Shown here in pieces: positions 11,909 to 24,474 of a stretch of 64,000 bases of DNA. A model generated the notes under the pieces. The model did no database searches. It worked only from the letters and a program-made list of their open reading frames with translations, and was not told the DNA's origin. The stretch comes from Symbiodinium microadriaticum (lineage: Eukaryota > Sar > Dinophyceae > Suessiales > Symbiodiniaceae): the NCBI GenBank assembly GCA_001939145.1, contig LSRX01000064.1, positions 493,119 through 557,118 on the forward strand, written 5' to 3'. The position numbers and the translations under genes are program-made. Each line of letters opens with the position of its first letter. Position 1 is the first letter of the stretch.

Positions 11909-14340
11909 CTTAAGGCTTCGAGACATAGCTTCGTGTGGGGTCTGTGAGAGTCTGCTGCGTCAGAACCGGCTGCGGCTCGAAAAGAGCATCAGACGGCTCA
12001 AGTTGCAGTTTTCAGGGGGGGGGGGCCTTACCTAGAGTCTCGATTGTAAGTTCCTTTTTTGGCTCCAACAAATTCTATATTTAAGACCTGGCGTAAGGCA
12101 ACCTAGAAAGGGACTACAATAGAGAAGATAGGTAGTTAGTAGACAGTGGAATCTCTGAGACTCAGGACGCTAGTTTAGAGCATTACCCAAATGCAGAGCA
12201 GGTGGATGCCAAGCTTTGTGTTTCTTGACAGCCGAAATGCCGAAGCTTGCAGAACAGTGTAAGACAGAGTACATGTGTACTTACCCTAACATACTTACAT
12301 ACACACAGACAGATCCTTCTCTCTCTCTCTCTCTCTCTCCGATTTAAGCTTTGTTGCTTGGAACCTGAACCCTACACCCTAAACCCCTAAACCCTAAACT
12401 CTTAAACCGGCCCTAACACCCCCTAAAAAAGCTAACCCCCTGGCTTTTTTCGATCGGAAAAAAGCCTACCGCTCGCCTCTGGGTCTAGGCTTCATTTCGG
12501 GACTGAAGAAGGTTGGGGGTTTAGGGTTTAGGGGTTTAGGGGTTTAGGGTTGAGGGGTTTAGGGGTTTAGGGTTTAGGGGTTTAGGGGTTTAGGTTCTAG
12601 GTATCAGCTGCAACCATTTGTCCATCGCGCTGCTTGTGCATACGTGTCGCGAGGTCCCTGTTGGACGCTGTCATGACACCTGGGAAGTGCAGGGGAAATC
12701 CCTGGGAACGGGCATACCTTGCCCCACTTCCAAAGAGAAACCATCGAAAACCGCTCAAATTGTGAACCCCAAACATTCGACTCAATCCGAAACCGAACCC
12801 AAAACTCCCGACTAAACTCAATCCCAAACCCCCAAACTCGGACCCTAAACACTCCGAAAGCCGCAAAAACCGCCCCGAAACCTGGAACGCCTACCAAGTT
12901 CCCACCCAGGCCGGCTTCGACCCTGCACTGGGTTTAGGGTTTAGGGTTTCGGGTTTTTGTTGGGTGTTTAGGGTCGGGGGAGGGGGCGGGTTTTGTTGCC
13001 ATCTTCATGCTCAGTCTCCTCCTCAACATCAGCATCATCATCGCCACCCGTCATGATCACCACCATCGTCATCCGTCTTCAGCGCTTCCTAGAGGTCCTA
13101 GAGCCAATTTTCCACTTTCCGAGCGCTTACTTTACAGTACCCTAAACATACACAAACTTGTTATGTTGGTTTACGGTTTAGGGTTTGGGGTTTAGGGTTT
13201 AGGGCTTGTTGGCTTAGGGCTTAGGGTTTATAGGGCTTAGGGTTTAAGGGATCCAAGCCTTCGATCCCTTGTCGCCCCACTTGCCCTCCTCTTTGGCGGC
13301 CGATGCGCGCCTGGCCAACAGCACCGCGGGGCCACTGCAAGGGTTGCTCGAAGGCATGGGTTCAGGTTTATAAGTGTTGCCACACGGGTTGCTTTGTACA
13401 TCCTAAACCCTAAACCCTAAACCAAAACCCTAAACCCTAAACCATGTTTAGAAGGCATTGCCAGGTCCTGGTAAGAAATGCAACCGAACCTACAGATGCT
13501 ACTTGCACCATGCTCTGGCAGTTCTCCGGATGCTAGCCATGTAAAGAATGGGGGCTTTGGGTTTACCGGGCCTTATGACTGTAGAGTCTTTAGCATCTGA
13601 TATAGTGGCCTGAACAATTGAAATGTTCGCGCACCGTTTCCCGTGACTTAAGTTTTTTTGGGGGGACCTCGTAACGTAAGGCAGACGGTTGTTAATTTTT
13701 CAGCCCCCTGTGTTAAGTACAGTAAGGCTTTGCGATTCAGGGTTGAGGGCTTTGGTGGTTTTGGGCTCTTTACTGTTAGAAACTGTATTAATGGTTTCGG
13801 GCTGTAGGCGACTTTTGGTTTGCAGGCAAGCGAGTGATTGCAGCAACGCTTTGTGGCTCCTGGAGAAACGTCCGATCATTGAAAGTATAAGACTTGCTCG
13901 GAATAAAGCACGATGCTACATAACAGCCCTGTTTCCTCGCATCGGGATGGATGCTTCATAACATATCCTCATTGCAGCCTCCAGAGACTGATACCCTGTG
14001 GCTTCGGGCTTACCGTTGGGGGATTCGCCCCCGCCAAAGTCCCTTTTTCACACATGCTTTCGGCCATCTCGTGGTTGCGATGACTCTGCCGGCTGTCCTG
14101 TACAAAGCCAGCACGGTAACGGACCTAGCATGCACACAAGTGGTTTGCGTGCTTGGGCAACAAGAGTTGTTTGGCTCCCAAGTTTGACATGCCACAATCT
14201 CGTCTCACTTCCATGCTATTTTGTCAAGTTATGGTTTTTGTGGATCCAACTAAAATAACATACCAACTGCTCCACTTTGGTTGGACATACCTGATGGGCG
14301 GCTGCACTCAGTTGGCAGTCTCCATCAGCGCGATGTGACG
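11909..14340. other. Intergenic DNA with telomere-like tracts
   Basis: Holds a poly-G run (12,015), a (CT)n run (12,319-12,338), CCCTAAA at 12,363-12,420, TTTAGGG/TTTAGGGG at 12,512-12,600, mixed tracts at 12,930-12,975 and 13,165-13,250, and CCCTAAA at 13,403-13,444. A family C start occurs near 13,603. Frames at 13,689-14,340 have no recognisable domain. Confidence 0.5.
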
Positions 14341-16096
14341 GCCTGCAGCAGCAGTGAGAACACATACAGCAGCAGCGAAGTGAAAACAGATGCTACATGC
14401 ACTACGACATAATGATGATGGCGACACCAGGAGTAGCACGACCTCCTGCAACAATTACGGCGACAGCGGCGACGACAGCAACATTAGCAACACCAGCCGC
14501 AGCAGCAAACCCTGAACCCTGACTATACCCTAAACCTCTACACCCTAATACCCTAAAGCCCTAAACCCCCAAACTCTAAAACCCCCAAACCCCTAAACCC
14601 TGGACAGCCCTGGCCTGAGAGGCCATGTTGTAGCCCTCCTGCATCGTCTCGAAAAGCGATCGCAGGGTCGGCCCTCGTCGGCCAGCTTAGGGGCTTTAGG
14701 GGCTTTGGGGTTTGAGTTAGGGGTTTGGGGGTTTGGGTTAGGGTTTTGAAGGTTTTGAGGTTTAGGGGTTTAGGGGGTTTTGGGGTGTAGGGTTTTGGGG
14801 TTTGGGGTTTGGGTTTAGGGGCTTTTCTTTTCAGGGATCTCTTGAGGATTCTGTCAAGGTTTCTAGTGACTATTCTATTCTAGGATATTATTTTCTATGA
14901 TGATGTGATACATATGTCTATACTATCTATGTGAATTTTGTATATATTCTGGAATGCAACTTGTAAAACACAGACGCAAACAAACACACACACACACACA
15001 AGCTGTGTACAATATCCATACTGACTATAACCTCTCAACGACTACATACAATATCGCTATTCCCACAGACCAAGTAACTGACTACGCGAACTACAGTTGT
15101 GATTCGACGATAGACCCTTCATGTTTTAACGAAAAGCACTCCCAAAAGCCCAAAATCCTGAGCCGTTCCATAAGGGTTTAGGGTTTAGGGGTTTAGGGGT
15201 TTAGGGTTTAGGGTTTGGGGGCTTACACCCCAAAGGCTTGAAACCCCCAGCCCCTTGCAACAAAGCATAGTGCAAGAAGCCTTGAAGAATCTCCAAACCG
15301 CAAGACCCCTAGGCTGAGACGCCCTAAGCTCTAAACTCTAAACCTTAACCTCCGTGAAGCCCTAAACCCTCGAAAACACGCCCTCCATGGAGGCCAAAGA
15401 CTGAGAACCACCCTAGACCCCTATAACCCCTAAACCTGGTTGGTCCTTTAAGGCCTCTGAAACATATTAGTAAATAGGGTCCTCTTAAGCCCAATAAGGG
15501 AAAATATAAAATATCCAAAAGGTCTACCTAGTAAACCCCTAAACCAGAGCACGGTCCACTTAAGCCCAATAAGGGAAAATATAACATATCCCAAAGGCCT
15601 ACCTAGCAAACCCCTAACCCCTAAACCCCTAAACCCCCAAACCCTAAACCCAACCCCCTAAACCCCTAACCCCTAAACCCCCAAACCCCTAAACCCTTCA
15701 AAGAGCACCTGCCAGCTTCGACAGTCGCGTCCCAGCCGAGAGAAGGTTCCTCCCCTGCTTGTCAGTGCCTGCCTCGGAGGGGCGTTCGGGGTTTAGGGTG
15801 CCTAGGTAGGGGTTTTTGGAGGGTTTATAGGGTTTAGGTGGCTAGGTAGGGGTTTAAGGGCTCAGGGTTTAGGGTGGGTGGCGAGTTTTTTTAGGCTTTT
15901 GTGTGGGGAATTGGAGCTGCAGAGTTCCTTTAAAGCCGACCCTCCTGTGAGATTGAACTCAACGGACAGGCCGACCAAAGTGCAATGGCTCGCGAAACCC
16001 AAGGCAACAGCTTTGAACCGCAGCCCTACCTAGAGGATCATGGAATCATGGGACTTATAAGGTAGCGTGGGCCATATGTTAAGGTACCTGCAGATG
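14341..16096. other. Intergenic DNA with telomere-like tracts
   Basis: CCCTAAA (14,511-14,600), TTTAGGG with GGGTTTTGGGG variants (14,690-14,825), (CA)n (14,985-15,000), TTTAGGG (15,176-15,216) and CCCCTAAA (15,600-15,705). No gene found. Confidence 0.5.
15482..15618. repeat. Tandem duplication, ~62-bp units
   Basis: Two near-identical copies (15,482-15,543 and 15,559-15,618) share CTTAAGCCCAATAAGGGAAA, then ATATAA, then AAAGG(T/C)CTACCTAG(T/C)AAACCCC. They are separated by about 15 bp. Confidence 0.7.
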
Positions 16097-16203
16097 CTGC
16101 TGATGATATACATCCTGCAGTACCTTCAAGATCCTAAACTATGGGAATTATGATACATTCTTCAATAATTATGGGTCATGCAGGATTTATATCATCAACG
16201 GTA
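16097..16203. mobile_element. TIR mini-element, family B
   Basis: GCTGCTGATGATATACATCC and TATATCATCAACGGTA are inverted ends. The core CTATGGGAATTATGATACAT and ATGGGTCATGCAGGATT fit the family. Confidence 0.75.
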
Positions 16204-17275
16204 TGACTACTTGAACCCCCAAACCCCAAACCGAATTACCTGGAAAGCCAGTAGTCTGGATTTAGGGGCTACTTTGAGCCAATTATGGGCTACTTTAGGA
16301 TATGGTAGTCTGTCATTTTGGGCTACTTGGCTTTTCAGGTAGGGTAAGTTTCAACGCACTTACTGCTAAGTCAGTCGCCAAGTCCCGCCTAAACCGTAAA
16401 CCCAATTAGGGTAAGGGTTTAGGGTTTAGGGTTAGGGTTTAGGGTTTAGGGTTTAGGGGCGGTAAGTATAGCCTTACTTACTTGCCGCGATCCTCGAACT
16501 ACGCGACCTGGGTGGCACACCCAGGTCACGAAGATCTTCAGGTCACAGGCGTTCTGGTTGCCTCTGATCGCGCTTTAGGGTTCAAGGGTTCAAGGGCTTC
16601 GGGGTTTAGGGTTTTGGGCTTAAGGGTTTATAGGGCTTAGGCGGTTTAGGGTAGGGGGCCTTAGATTTGTGCGTGCTTGAGGGAGCAGAGCTAGGCTTCA
16701 GATGGCTTCGGTGTTGCATGCCGGCCGTACATGTGGGCAGTTCTCTAAGATAGGGTCCCTTTTTATGTCCCAAATATAGTACGGCACCCTTATAAACACC
16801 ACGGCTTTCCAGGCTTCACAGCTGCATATAGAGATTTTTTGGTCGCAAAAGATCGGGTCCTGAGCTGGCGAGGCCTCAGAGCTCAGAGCTGTTGGTTCCC
16901 TTTGAGCTCGGGGCTCGAAACCCTCAGCCCTCAACCGTAAAATCTAAGTTCTGGACTGGAGAGCTCCAAGAACGCAATGGACCAAGGACATTAAGCGGCT
17001 AGTGAGAATGAACCCTTCAGAACCCTAAATCCTACACCCTAGCCCTAAACCCTAAACCCTAAACCCTAAACGCTAAACCCTAAATAACCCCATGAGTCCT
17101 TAACCTGGTGTGTGTGTTTTGGGAAAGATCCCACCAGTCCGGGCCTATGCAGTCCTCCCTGGCCTTGCCGCAGGTACCTGCCGTTTAGTTCCTAACTTCA
17201 GGGTTGTTGGCTTTCGGGGATTTAGGCTCTAGGGTTGAGGGGTTTAGGGTTCCGGGCTTAGGGGTTTAGGGCGCA
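16204..17275. other. Intergenic DNA
   Basis: TTTAGGG at 16,410-16,460, mixed units near 16,575-16,660 and CCCTAAA at 17,036-17,090. A short family D fragment is listed separately. No supported gene. Confidence 0.5.
16734..16796. mobile_element. Family D element, left half
   Basis: GGGCAGTTCTCTAAGATAGG, then GTCCCTTTTT and TAGTACGGCACCCTTATA, match family D, but no right inverted end is present. Probably a truncated copy. Confidence 0.5.
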
Positions 17276-17459
17276 GGGTTCGTATAGTTTCCAGCGTCTT
17301 CTTCTTTTTCGTCTGGCTGCCTCTTGCTGTTGCTAGCTGTGATGGCCGTGGTTGCAGCATTAGGGGTTTAGGGTTCAGGGTTCCTATACTTTCCACCGTC
17401 TTCTTATTCGTCTGGCTGCCTCTTGCTGTTGCTAGCTGTGATGGCTACGGTTGCAGCAG
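17276..17459. repeat. Tandem duplication, ~85-bp units
   Basis: Copies at 17,276-17,361 and 17,379-17,459 share TCGTCTGGCTGCCTCTTGCT and TGTTGCTAGCTGTGATGGC. A short TTTAGGG insert separates them. Confidence 0.75.
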
Positions 17460-17958
17460 TGATTTGTTTCGAAGTACTGTCCCAGCATCATCTTTGCTCT
17501 GATTGATTCTTCGCCGTAGCACTGCTGCTGCACCCTATTATGCGCACCCTATTATGCACTCCGATGCACTCTCTGGAGATAAAGCGGTGAGAGCGACGAT
17601 GACTAGTGACAGATCCCATTTCGATCATCCTCGAAAATCATAAACCACAGTAGCTACAACATCATGCGCAGTTCTCAGTGTATCCCGCATTTTAGAGTGA
17701 TTACTGTACATGGGTTCTTGAAGATTCTATGTCGGCATGCTCCCTAGGCAGTCGCAAAGGGTCGTCGCCGTCGTCGTTGTGGCCGCCACCACCACCACCA
17801 CCACCACCACCACCACCACCACTTTTTCTACTCGCACACTTACCAAGCTTCCCTTGCGACGACTGCCCTCGTGTCTCCGGCCTTGCTTGAACATGGATGC
17901 TCCAGGAGTGAAGTCCTGCGCGTCCGAAGCCCTTGGAGCTTCGGGTTTGGGTAGGGGA
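17460..17958. other. Unique DNA with (ACC)n run
   Basis: An (ACC)n run at 17,786-17,823 gives poly-Gly, poly-Val or poly-Thr frames. No gene is supported. Confidence 0.5.
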
Positions 17959-18071
17959 CCCAGAGACTCCAAAACCCCCTATATAATTAAGGAATATACC
18001 TGAAATTATAGTGGGAACCCCAGTAAGATTTAAGGTATATACCTTAATTAAGGGGTTTTGGAGTCTCTGGG
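17959..18071. mobile_element. TIR mini-element, family A
   Basis: Left end CCCAGAGACTCCAAAACCCC and right end GGGGTTTTGGAGTCTCTGGG are perfect 20-bp inverted repeats. Inner arms AATTAAGGAATATACC and GGTATATACCTTAATTAAGG also pair, giving a near-complete hairpin of 113 bp. Confidence 0.85.
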
Positions 18072-18497
18072 GGCTTCGGGGTTGAGGGGTTCGTAACTCG
18101 CAAACCGTGAGCCCTGAATCGGTCAAATGTCAAAGTTCCTAACAATGAAAACAACCTTAGACCCATCCTCCTGAACCCCTAAACCCTATAAACCTCAAGA
18201 TCCTGAAAACCTGGAACCGGAGCCCTAAGCCAACCCCGAAGCCGTTTCTCCTCCACGTTGTAACCTCGGCGCGAGCTCACACTGCCAAGCTCTGATCTAG
18301 TGCAGAAGCGCAGAACGGGTTTGGGGTTTAGGCTCAACCGTTCATGGTTCTGAATTTACAACTGCACCAACAACCCGGGAGAACACAAATATCACGTGCC
18401 CTGCCCCAGTTTCAGTGTTTCTTAGTTTCGGGTGCATTACGCTCCGAGCTTCGAAACTGCGCGAAAAGATCTTAGAGAACACCTGTAATCAACATGT

Positions 18498-18597
18498 GGG
18501 TAGTCTTCTAGATTAGGGTCCCTTTTAGGGTCCTTATTTTGAGGGTGCCGTACTGCGTTGGGGACCTAAAAAGGGACCCTATTTTAGAGAACCACCC
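18498..18597. mobile_element. TIR mini-element, family D
   Basis: GGGTAGTCTTCTAGATTAGG pairs with the right end TATTTTAGAGAACCACCC. Inner GTCCCTTTTAGGGTCC pairs with GGACCTAAAAAGGGACC. The 4-bp word ATGT flanks both sides (18,494-18,497 and 18,598-18,601), a possible target-site duplication. Confidence 0.8.
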
Positions 18598-18660
18598 ATG
18601 TGCTGGAACACTTCAGTTCTTGATTAATCATGTCTGGTCTTCGCCAGGTTGCGTTGTTGC

Positions 18661-18747
18661 ATAGGCCCCTAAGTAGTTCCTTTTTTGTGGTTTATATTTA
18701 GAATCCTATAATAGGTAAACCCCAAAAGGAACTACTTAGGGGCCTAT
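18661..18747. mobile_element. TIR mini-element, family E
   Basis: ATAGGCCCCTAAGTAGTTCC and GGAACTACTTAGGGGCCTAT are perfect 20-bp inverted repeats around an AT-rich centre (TTTATATTTAGAATCCTATA). Confidence 0.85.
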
Positions 18748-18850
18748 GGGGTTGCAAGGGGGGCTGTGAGGCACACGCTTCTTGTTGCTTGCCACGCAGT
18801 CTTTACGACTTACTGCGCCAACTTTTCTGTTCTGATAGCAGATCTCACTT

Positions 18851-18953
18851 GGGAGTTTCCGAAAATAAGGGGTACCTTATTTTGGGGTCCTTATAATAAG
18901 GATCCTACTATCTGGGGTACTATATTAGGGTCCCCTATTTTCGGAAACCCCCA
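18851..18953. mobile_element. TIR mini-element, family I
   Basis: GGGAGTTTCCGAAAATAAGG pairs with the right end CCTATTTTCGGAAACCCCC. The centre GGATCCTACTATCTGGGG lies between the arms. Confidence 0.75.
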
Positions 18954-19853
18954 CTTCTGGCAGAAAACTCCAACACCCCTCTACCCCACCATACCTGCGA
19001 GGCCCCACTAAAGCATAGTTTGAGCACGCGGTTGCAGTAAGGATGGCTACAACGGCTGCAGTGTTGCATGCAGTGCTCGTATGTCTTGGGGACTACAAGA
19101 GCAAAATTATGCAGCTACAGAGCGGGCCTCACCGGTACTTGAGCCACAAGCTTGCAAAACCGGGGCCCCGTCTCCCCCAAGCTACCGAGGTCCGGGACCC
19201 TCACCCCAAAACCCTAAACCCACACCAAACCCCCAAACTATCTCCTAATGTACAAACTCAGAACACGAGCTCTGATAAACCAAACAGCCCTGTGCTTTTC
19301 AAAGGCTTCCAGGGCGGAGAAACCGGTTTGGGAGTTTAGCGTTTGGTCCCGGGCATACCCGAGCCTCTACTGAGACCCACTTCTGGCTTGGCTAAGCTCC
19401 CCACTTTCGCTGCCTGCCATGCATCTGGAGGGTGCACAGCCTGGGCTCAGCCGCTACTACCATGCGCGGAAGAAGGTTTGAGTTTAGCTGTTAGCTTTAG
19501 ACTGGCTTCATGATACAAACCTCAGGATTCAGAGCTTGTGGCTTCAGGGGCTTCGAGTGTATGTGGCGAAACGACACGTCCTTCAGGCTAAAATAGGCTT
19601 ACAGTTAAGGCGCCCTGAAAGTTCATAATGAAGTGGTCCGAAAGCTGTAGCGATCCGGGTATTGGAGGGCCTGCAATCAACGACATGGCACAGGTTTACA
19701 GCACAAAGGCAAATCACGTCTGTAGATGCGCCGCAGATGCTCCACTGTGGCAAATACTAAGGCAAACGCCACTGCAGCCATTGTCCCACACAAAAGAGCC
19801 GACCTGCAAGTATGTCTCTCGAAGTGTGCATTTCAACGTATGACCCTGCAACA
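18954..19853. other. Intergenic DNA, no clear gene
   Basis: Mostly unique sequence with a short CCCTAAA-like patch (19,205-19,225). Frames of 70-100 codons on the plus strand have no recognisable domain. Confidence 0.45.
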
Positions 19854-20016
19854 CGGTTGATGATATAGATCCATTACTCATGGTAAGGAATATACCATAA
19901 TTCCCACTGTTTAGGGTTCTTAAGGTGTAGTGCAGGATTTATATCCTCAACCCTAAACCCTAAATCCTAAACCCTAAACCCTAAGGTAGTGCTAAGGATT
20001 TATATCATCAACAGTA
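19854..20016. mobile_element. Family B element plus solo right end
   Basis: A copy with CGGTTGATGATATAGATCC and TATATCCTCAACC ends spans 19,854-19,953 in the orientation opposite to the 4.4-kb copy. After a CCCTAAA patch, an extra right end (GGATTTATATCATCAACAGT) follows at 19,984-20,016. Confidence 0.7.
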
Positions 20017-20090
20017 CGTCAGCAAGCTCACAACCTTGCAAACAGCTGCCTGCTCCAGAATGTCAGAAGAACAGCAGCTAATATAGAATA

Positions 20091-20297
20091 TAGGGGCCTT
20101 ATTAATTAGAATAGGGTTTTGGGGTATATTATACCTTGGATCCTGAGTAGCTTCTTAATAATAAGGGTACCCTTTTTCCTACTATTCGGTTTTAGTAAGG
20201 GGGCCTTAATAATCAGAATAGGGTTTTGGGGGTATATTATGCTATACTTATAATAAGGAACCACCAAAATAGTTCTTGTAATTATTTAGGCTTCTAT
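20091..20297. mobile_element. Two family C elements, first truncated
   Basis: A left half starts TAGGGGCCTTATTAATTAGA at 20,091 and breaks off near 20,150. A second copy runs 20,196-20,297 (GGGGCCTTAATAATCAGAAT to TTTAGGCTTCTAT). They may be nested insertions. Confidence 0.65.
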
Positions 20298-21583
20298 GTT
20301 ACAAACTGTCAGCCGGGTTTCTCCATTCTTTTCGGTGCAACATGCCCCACAGGCTTTACTTCACACACTGACTCATAGCAACATATCATGACACACCGAA
20401 CTCCCCAATCATGGTGACGCTCGCATCCAACACAATCAGAGTACGGATCTGGTGTGTTCTGTAAAACAGTCATATGAACGTTTGGAGATCATGCAGGGAA
20501 GCAAATAGCTGCACAGGTTCCTAGACTAGTGCCGGGAGAAAACCGATAAGCAAGCAAAAAACAAAGCCCCCTCCCAAACGCGACGCCTGGAGAATGCCCA
20601 CACCTATAAGACCCCAACAGTGACAAGCATGGTCCGCCGTGTTCGTAATGCCCGGGTCTTGTGCCCAGTTCGGTGACATGAGAGGCCCTAAGCGCCGCTT
20701 CCCCCTTGAGGTCTAGCACAGTGACAAGCCAAGCCACACGTCCATCTCGTAGGTTGATTACGAGGTTGGTCAGCCTGAAAGCAAGGGTGGGGAATCTTAA
20801 AATTGGACCTCTGTCTAAACTAGGATCCTACTATCAAATTGGGATAGCCAGGTATAGCAAGGATCCCTTTTTTAGTCTAAACTTGGGCCCCGCCAAAACT
20901 AGACTGCGTGGGTACGGCCTGGTACGGTTTGTAGAAACGTAACCGAGGCGAAATCGATGGACGAAACTAGCCGCCAAAGGGTGAAGAACTACTTGCGACT
21001 TACTCGATCACGAAATACTTGGAGTTTAGCATTTAGGGTTCGGGCGGTCCGGGTTGGAGAGTACAGGAAGGATTATAAACCGGGGTTGGACAGACAAAAT
21101 GTGTATGTGTGTGTGTGTGTGTATAGAAACACAGATATTATAGCTTCTTAGACTGTGATTATGTATGTTTACGTAGATGGTTGTTGCCAATGGATGCTGT
21201 TTCGGGTGTTGGCTTCCGAGCCTTTACAAGGCGAACATAGTGGCCTTACATAATCGACAGAACAAGGACTAGGGGTGCACAATTACACCAAAGACCCCTT
21301 ACAAAGTTACGTCTGAAGAAACCAGGCTTCTGTACTAAGAATGCTATTCTACTTCCGGACAAGCGCCCGCCGTGTCCCACGCCCAGTCCCTAACCGAAGC
21401 CGAACCCTAAACCCTTCAACATTTAAGACTACATGCATGTGCAGATTGCAGACAAACATGCCGCATAGTCCTACTGTTGCCCCTAGAAGCTGGGATTTCT
21501 GCTGCGCGATGTTGTCTGCGTTGGCGTAGATCTGTGGGCAGCTTACGTTGCCGCCTCGCGTGGGCGTAGAGTTTAGAATTAGC
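20298..21583. other. Intergenic DNA, no clear gene
   Basis: Includes a palindromic patch near 20,790-20,892 (GGATCCTACTATCAAATTGG, resembling family I), a (GT)n run (21,098-21,121) and a family C start near 21,240. No supported gene. Confidence 0.45.
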
Positions 21584-21833
21584 ATAGGGGCCTTCATAAA
21601 TAAGAACAGGGCTTTTGGGGTAAATTCTACTATACCTTTAAGGAAGCATCCCAAAAAAATGGTATTGGGAATCTTTAGCCGCCGCCCCCCCACCCCACCC
21701 CAGAGTTAGTATAGGTTCGAGGTTTGGAGCCCCCCCAAAGNNNNNNNNNNNNNNNNNNNNNGGGGTTCCTTATTAAAGGTATAGTAGAATATACCCCCCA
21801 AAGCCCTGTTCTAAGGATTATTATAAGGCCCCT
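21584..21833. mobile_element. Two family C elements facing a gap
   Basis: A left-end copy (CATAGGGGCCTTCATAAATA, 21,584-21,667) is followed by a copy whose left half is lost in the gap and whose right half (TATAAGGCCCCTGTA) ends at 21,833. Confidence 0.6.
21741..21761. other. Assembly gap (21 N)
   Basis: The gap lies between a CCCCCCC arm and a GGGG arm of a family C palindrome, where a hairpin may have stopped assembly. Confidence 1.
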
Positions 21834-23050
21834 GTACCTATTTTTCTAAGCTCTAAACTTAGGTTTATGATTTTTGAGCTCTTCTGCATGCGACCGCCCG
21901 CGCTCGTCAGCCAGGGTTTAATGGCTGCCAAGTTGTAACCCTAAGCCCTAAACTCTAAAACCTGCAATCGGTCGTCTTCGAGCTAGCCTTCGGTACGAGA
22001 CCGTTTGAAACCCGACATGTTGCACAGAAGTGAAAAAGCCTCTAAACTCTATGGTTGCCTGCAAAAAGTGAGCCTTACAGCATGTACCCTGAAGCCGAAC
22101 CGTTTCGGCGTCCAGATATACCCGAATAAACCCGAATAGATCATCATACCCTTTGTCTATAGAGTAGCGCCCTGAGTCGCAAATCCTGAAACTTGTAAGC
22201 TTCGCATGAACAGCCGGGACGAGGAAGGTCGAGAGGTATTGGCCCTGATGTTCAAGCGAAGGGTTCGGCTTTCATAACAAATCCCTAACCCATCCTACAC
22301 AACGCAAGCTCTAAAGCCTAAAACCCCGAACCCCATGCCCTAAACCCTTGAAGTCCCGTCTGCCCTTCCAGCCCGTAATCCCTCATACCCCGCAAGTCTA
22401 TTCATCTATTTGAGAAATGGCTTTGGGCAACAATTTGAAATAAACTCTTCTACTCGCCCCTATTGCCACCCTTGTAGTAACCCTGTAGTAACCCGTGTAC
22501 TACCCCTCACCATGACCGTAGCCCTTACAGCAACTCCTATACACCCTAAACCCTAAACCCTGAACCCTAAACCCCTAAACCCTAAACCCTTAACCCCTGA
22601 AACCCTAAACCCTAAACCCTAAACCCTAACCTTTAGGCTTTCGGGCGGAGGCTTAAGTAAGCCCAAGCCCTTACGGCCCGCCTCTGGAGGCAGTCTCCGT
22701 CTCATTGCTGCAATCCGTGGGATGGGCCGGGCCAGCTTGGGATCTGGAGACCCACCTGGGTTTAGGGGCAAGGATTTTTGGACTCAGCTTGCGAGTTGGC
22801 CTTTTAGGGTTTAGGGTTTAAGGGAAAAGGGTTAAGGGTTCAGGGAGTTTAGGGGTTTAGGAGCTAAGGTTTAGGGTTTAGGGTTTGGGGTTCAGGGTTT
22901 AGGGAGTTTAGGGCTTAGGGACTGGGAGGATCCTTTAACTTAAAAGGAAAACTACGGGTGAGGAGTTTAGGGTATAGGGTTTAGGGTTTAGGGGTTTAGG
23001 GTTTAGGGGTTTATAGGGTTTATTCAGGGACTGTTGCGACTCAAACGTCT
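21834..23050. other. Intergenic DNA with telomere-like arrays
   Basis: CCCTAAA array at 22,539-22,632, then about 170 bp of unique DNA, then TTTAGGG array at 22,800-23,020, so the two face each other. No gene found. Confidence 0.6.
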
Positions 23051-23658
23051 CCCCTTCTAGCTGAAGCCGCTTCCAGAGTTTTTACCCGAACTTGCTTAGC
23101 CTTAAGACCCTAATGCTTCTTAGGTAGATCTTGTTGATGAACGGGTCCCTAAACCGCGCATTGAAAGGGCTTGGGAACTCACTCCCGAAGCCTCCATGGA
23201 TGTCTGGCTCGAGATTCCAACTACTACATGGCGTCTTGGTCTCGCAGTGCTCGCGACAGCCTCTCGCCCGAATCACCCTCACACCCTACTTTGATGACTA
23301 AGCTCCCCTTTGTGGGTTCAAGGTTGCATATACTCTCTGCACATGTATATATATATATATATATAAAAGATATGTATGTATATATAGAGATGTATGTATA
23401 CTTACGGTTGATAAGCAGATGCTTTCGAACAGAATGCACGGGACCGCCCCACCCACCCTCCACACGGAATCAATGAATCTTCACGACCAGACCCGTAAGC
23501 CCCCGGCGCGTAGATGCTGTTGTTTTGTAAGGCGATACTGTCCGAGCCCTGGCAGAAGTACCCTTGCATGGCAAGCACGTCGAATGGTTCTCGACGGAAA
23601 AACCCCAACAAGAAAGGATCACTCTTCTGGTGCCCGGAACCCAACTAACATGCAAAAC

Positions 23659-23691
<33 letters not shown>

Positions 23692-24474
23692 CAGAAGTAC
23701 AGGCGTATGTATGTATGTATGTATGTATGTATGTATGTATGTATGTATGTATGTGTGTATACATATGTACATCTTCACTCATTTATGTCCGGATGACTCG
23801 GAAGAGCTTATACAGATCATGGCGAGCATGTCGCCCGCGTCTTGGCATCTTTGCAGCCTGCAGCAAAGCCCTGACCGTCGCCAGGATGAACCCTGAACGG
23901 CTCTTGAGTTTGAAGCTCCTCAACCAAGCTCAAAACCGAACGACCTGGACGAGGCAGCCAAAAACAAACAAAAAGCCACGGTTGAGAAACCTCCACAGTG
24001 TGTCAGTGAACGACTGTAAGGACTCAGTGGTGGTCGCCTTTCATCGCAACAAGTACCTACTACCGGCACAGACGATGGTCTAGCACACCAAACTGGGGAC
24101 GAAGGAAGACTCGGCCAGACAAATACTTCCGATGATAGCAAAATAAGGTTGATGGGCATAATAGCAACAGTCGAAGTTGTAAGAGGCAGCAAGAAATAAT
24201 CATGAACTCAAAGCCCAGAATGATCACAGTCAGTAGTATGCCCATAACAGCCCTAAACCTGAAACCCTACATTTATTTCATGGTCTCCCTTGCAGTTCCT
24301 TTGGTACTTTGATCTTTGAATGAAGACTCCAAACACAAAGCTGGTTAGCAACAAAAGAGCCTACATGGAGACTGTAGGGGCCTGAATAATTAGGTTCCGT
24401 AATACATTTTACGCCAAAGCCGGCTTCTATAATTGTCGCGGCTATCATCGAACACATACCTAAACCCAAGGCAG
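23051..24474. other. Intergenic DNA with microsatellites
   Basis: (TA)n and TATG runs at 23,344-23,400, (GA)n at 23,660-23,692 and (GTAT)n at 23,706-23,760. A family C start (TAGGGGCCTGAATAATTAGG) is at 24,374. Overlapping frames on both strands are shadows of these repeats. Confidence 0.55.

Noticed and set aside
12040-12075. Relic of the dinoflagellate spliced leader (TTTTTTGGCTCCAAC)
   Set aside because: It resembles TTTTGGCTCAAG but has an extra C and lacks the CCGTAGCCA part. No other relic was found near the genes.
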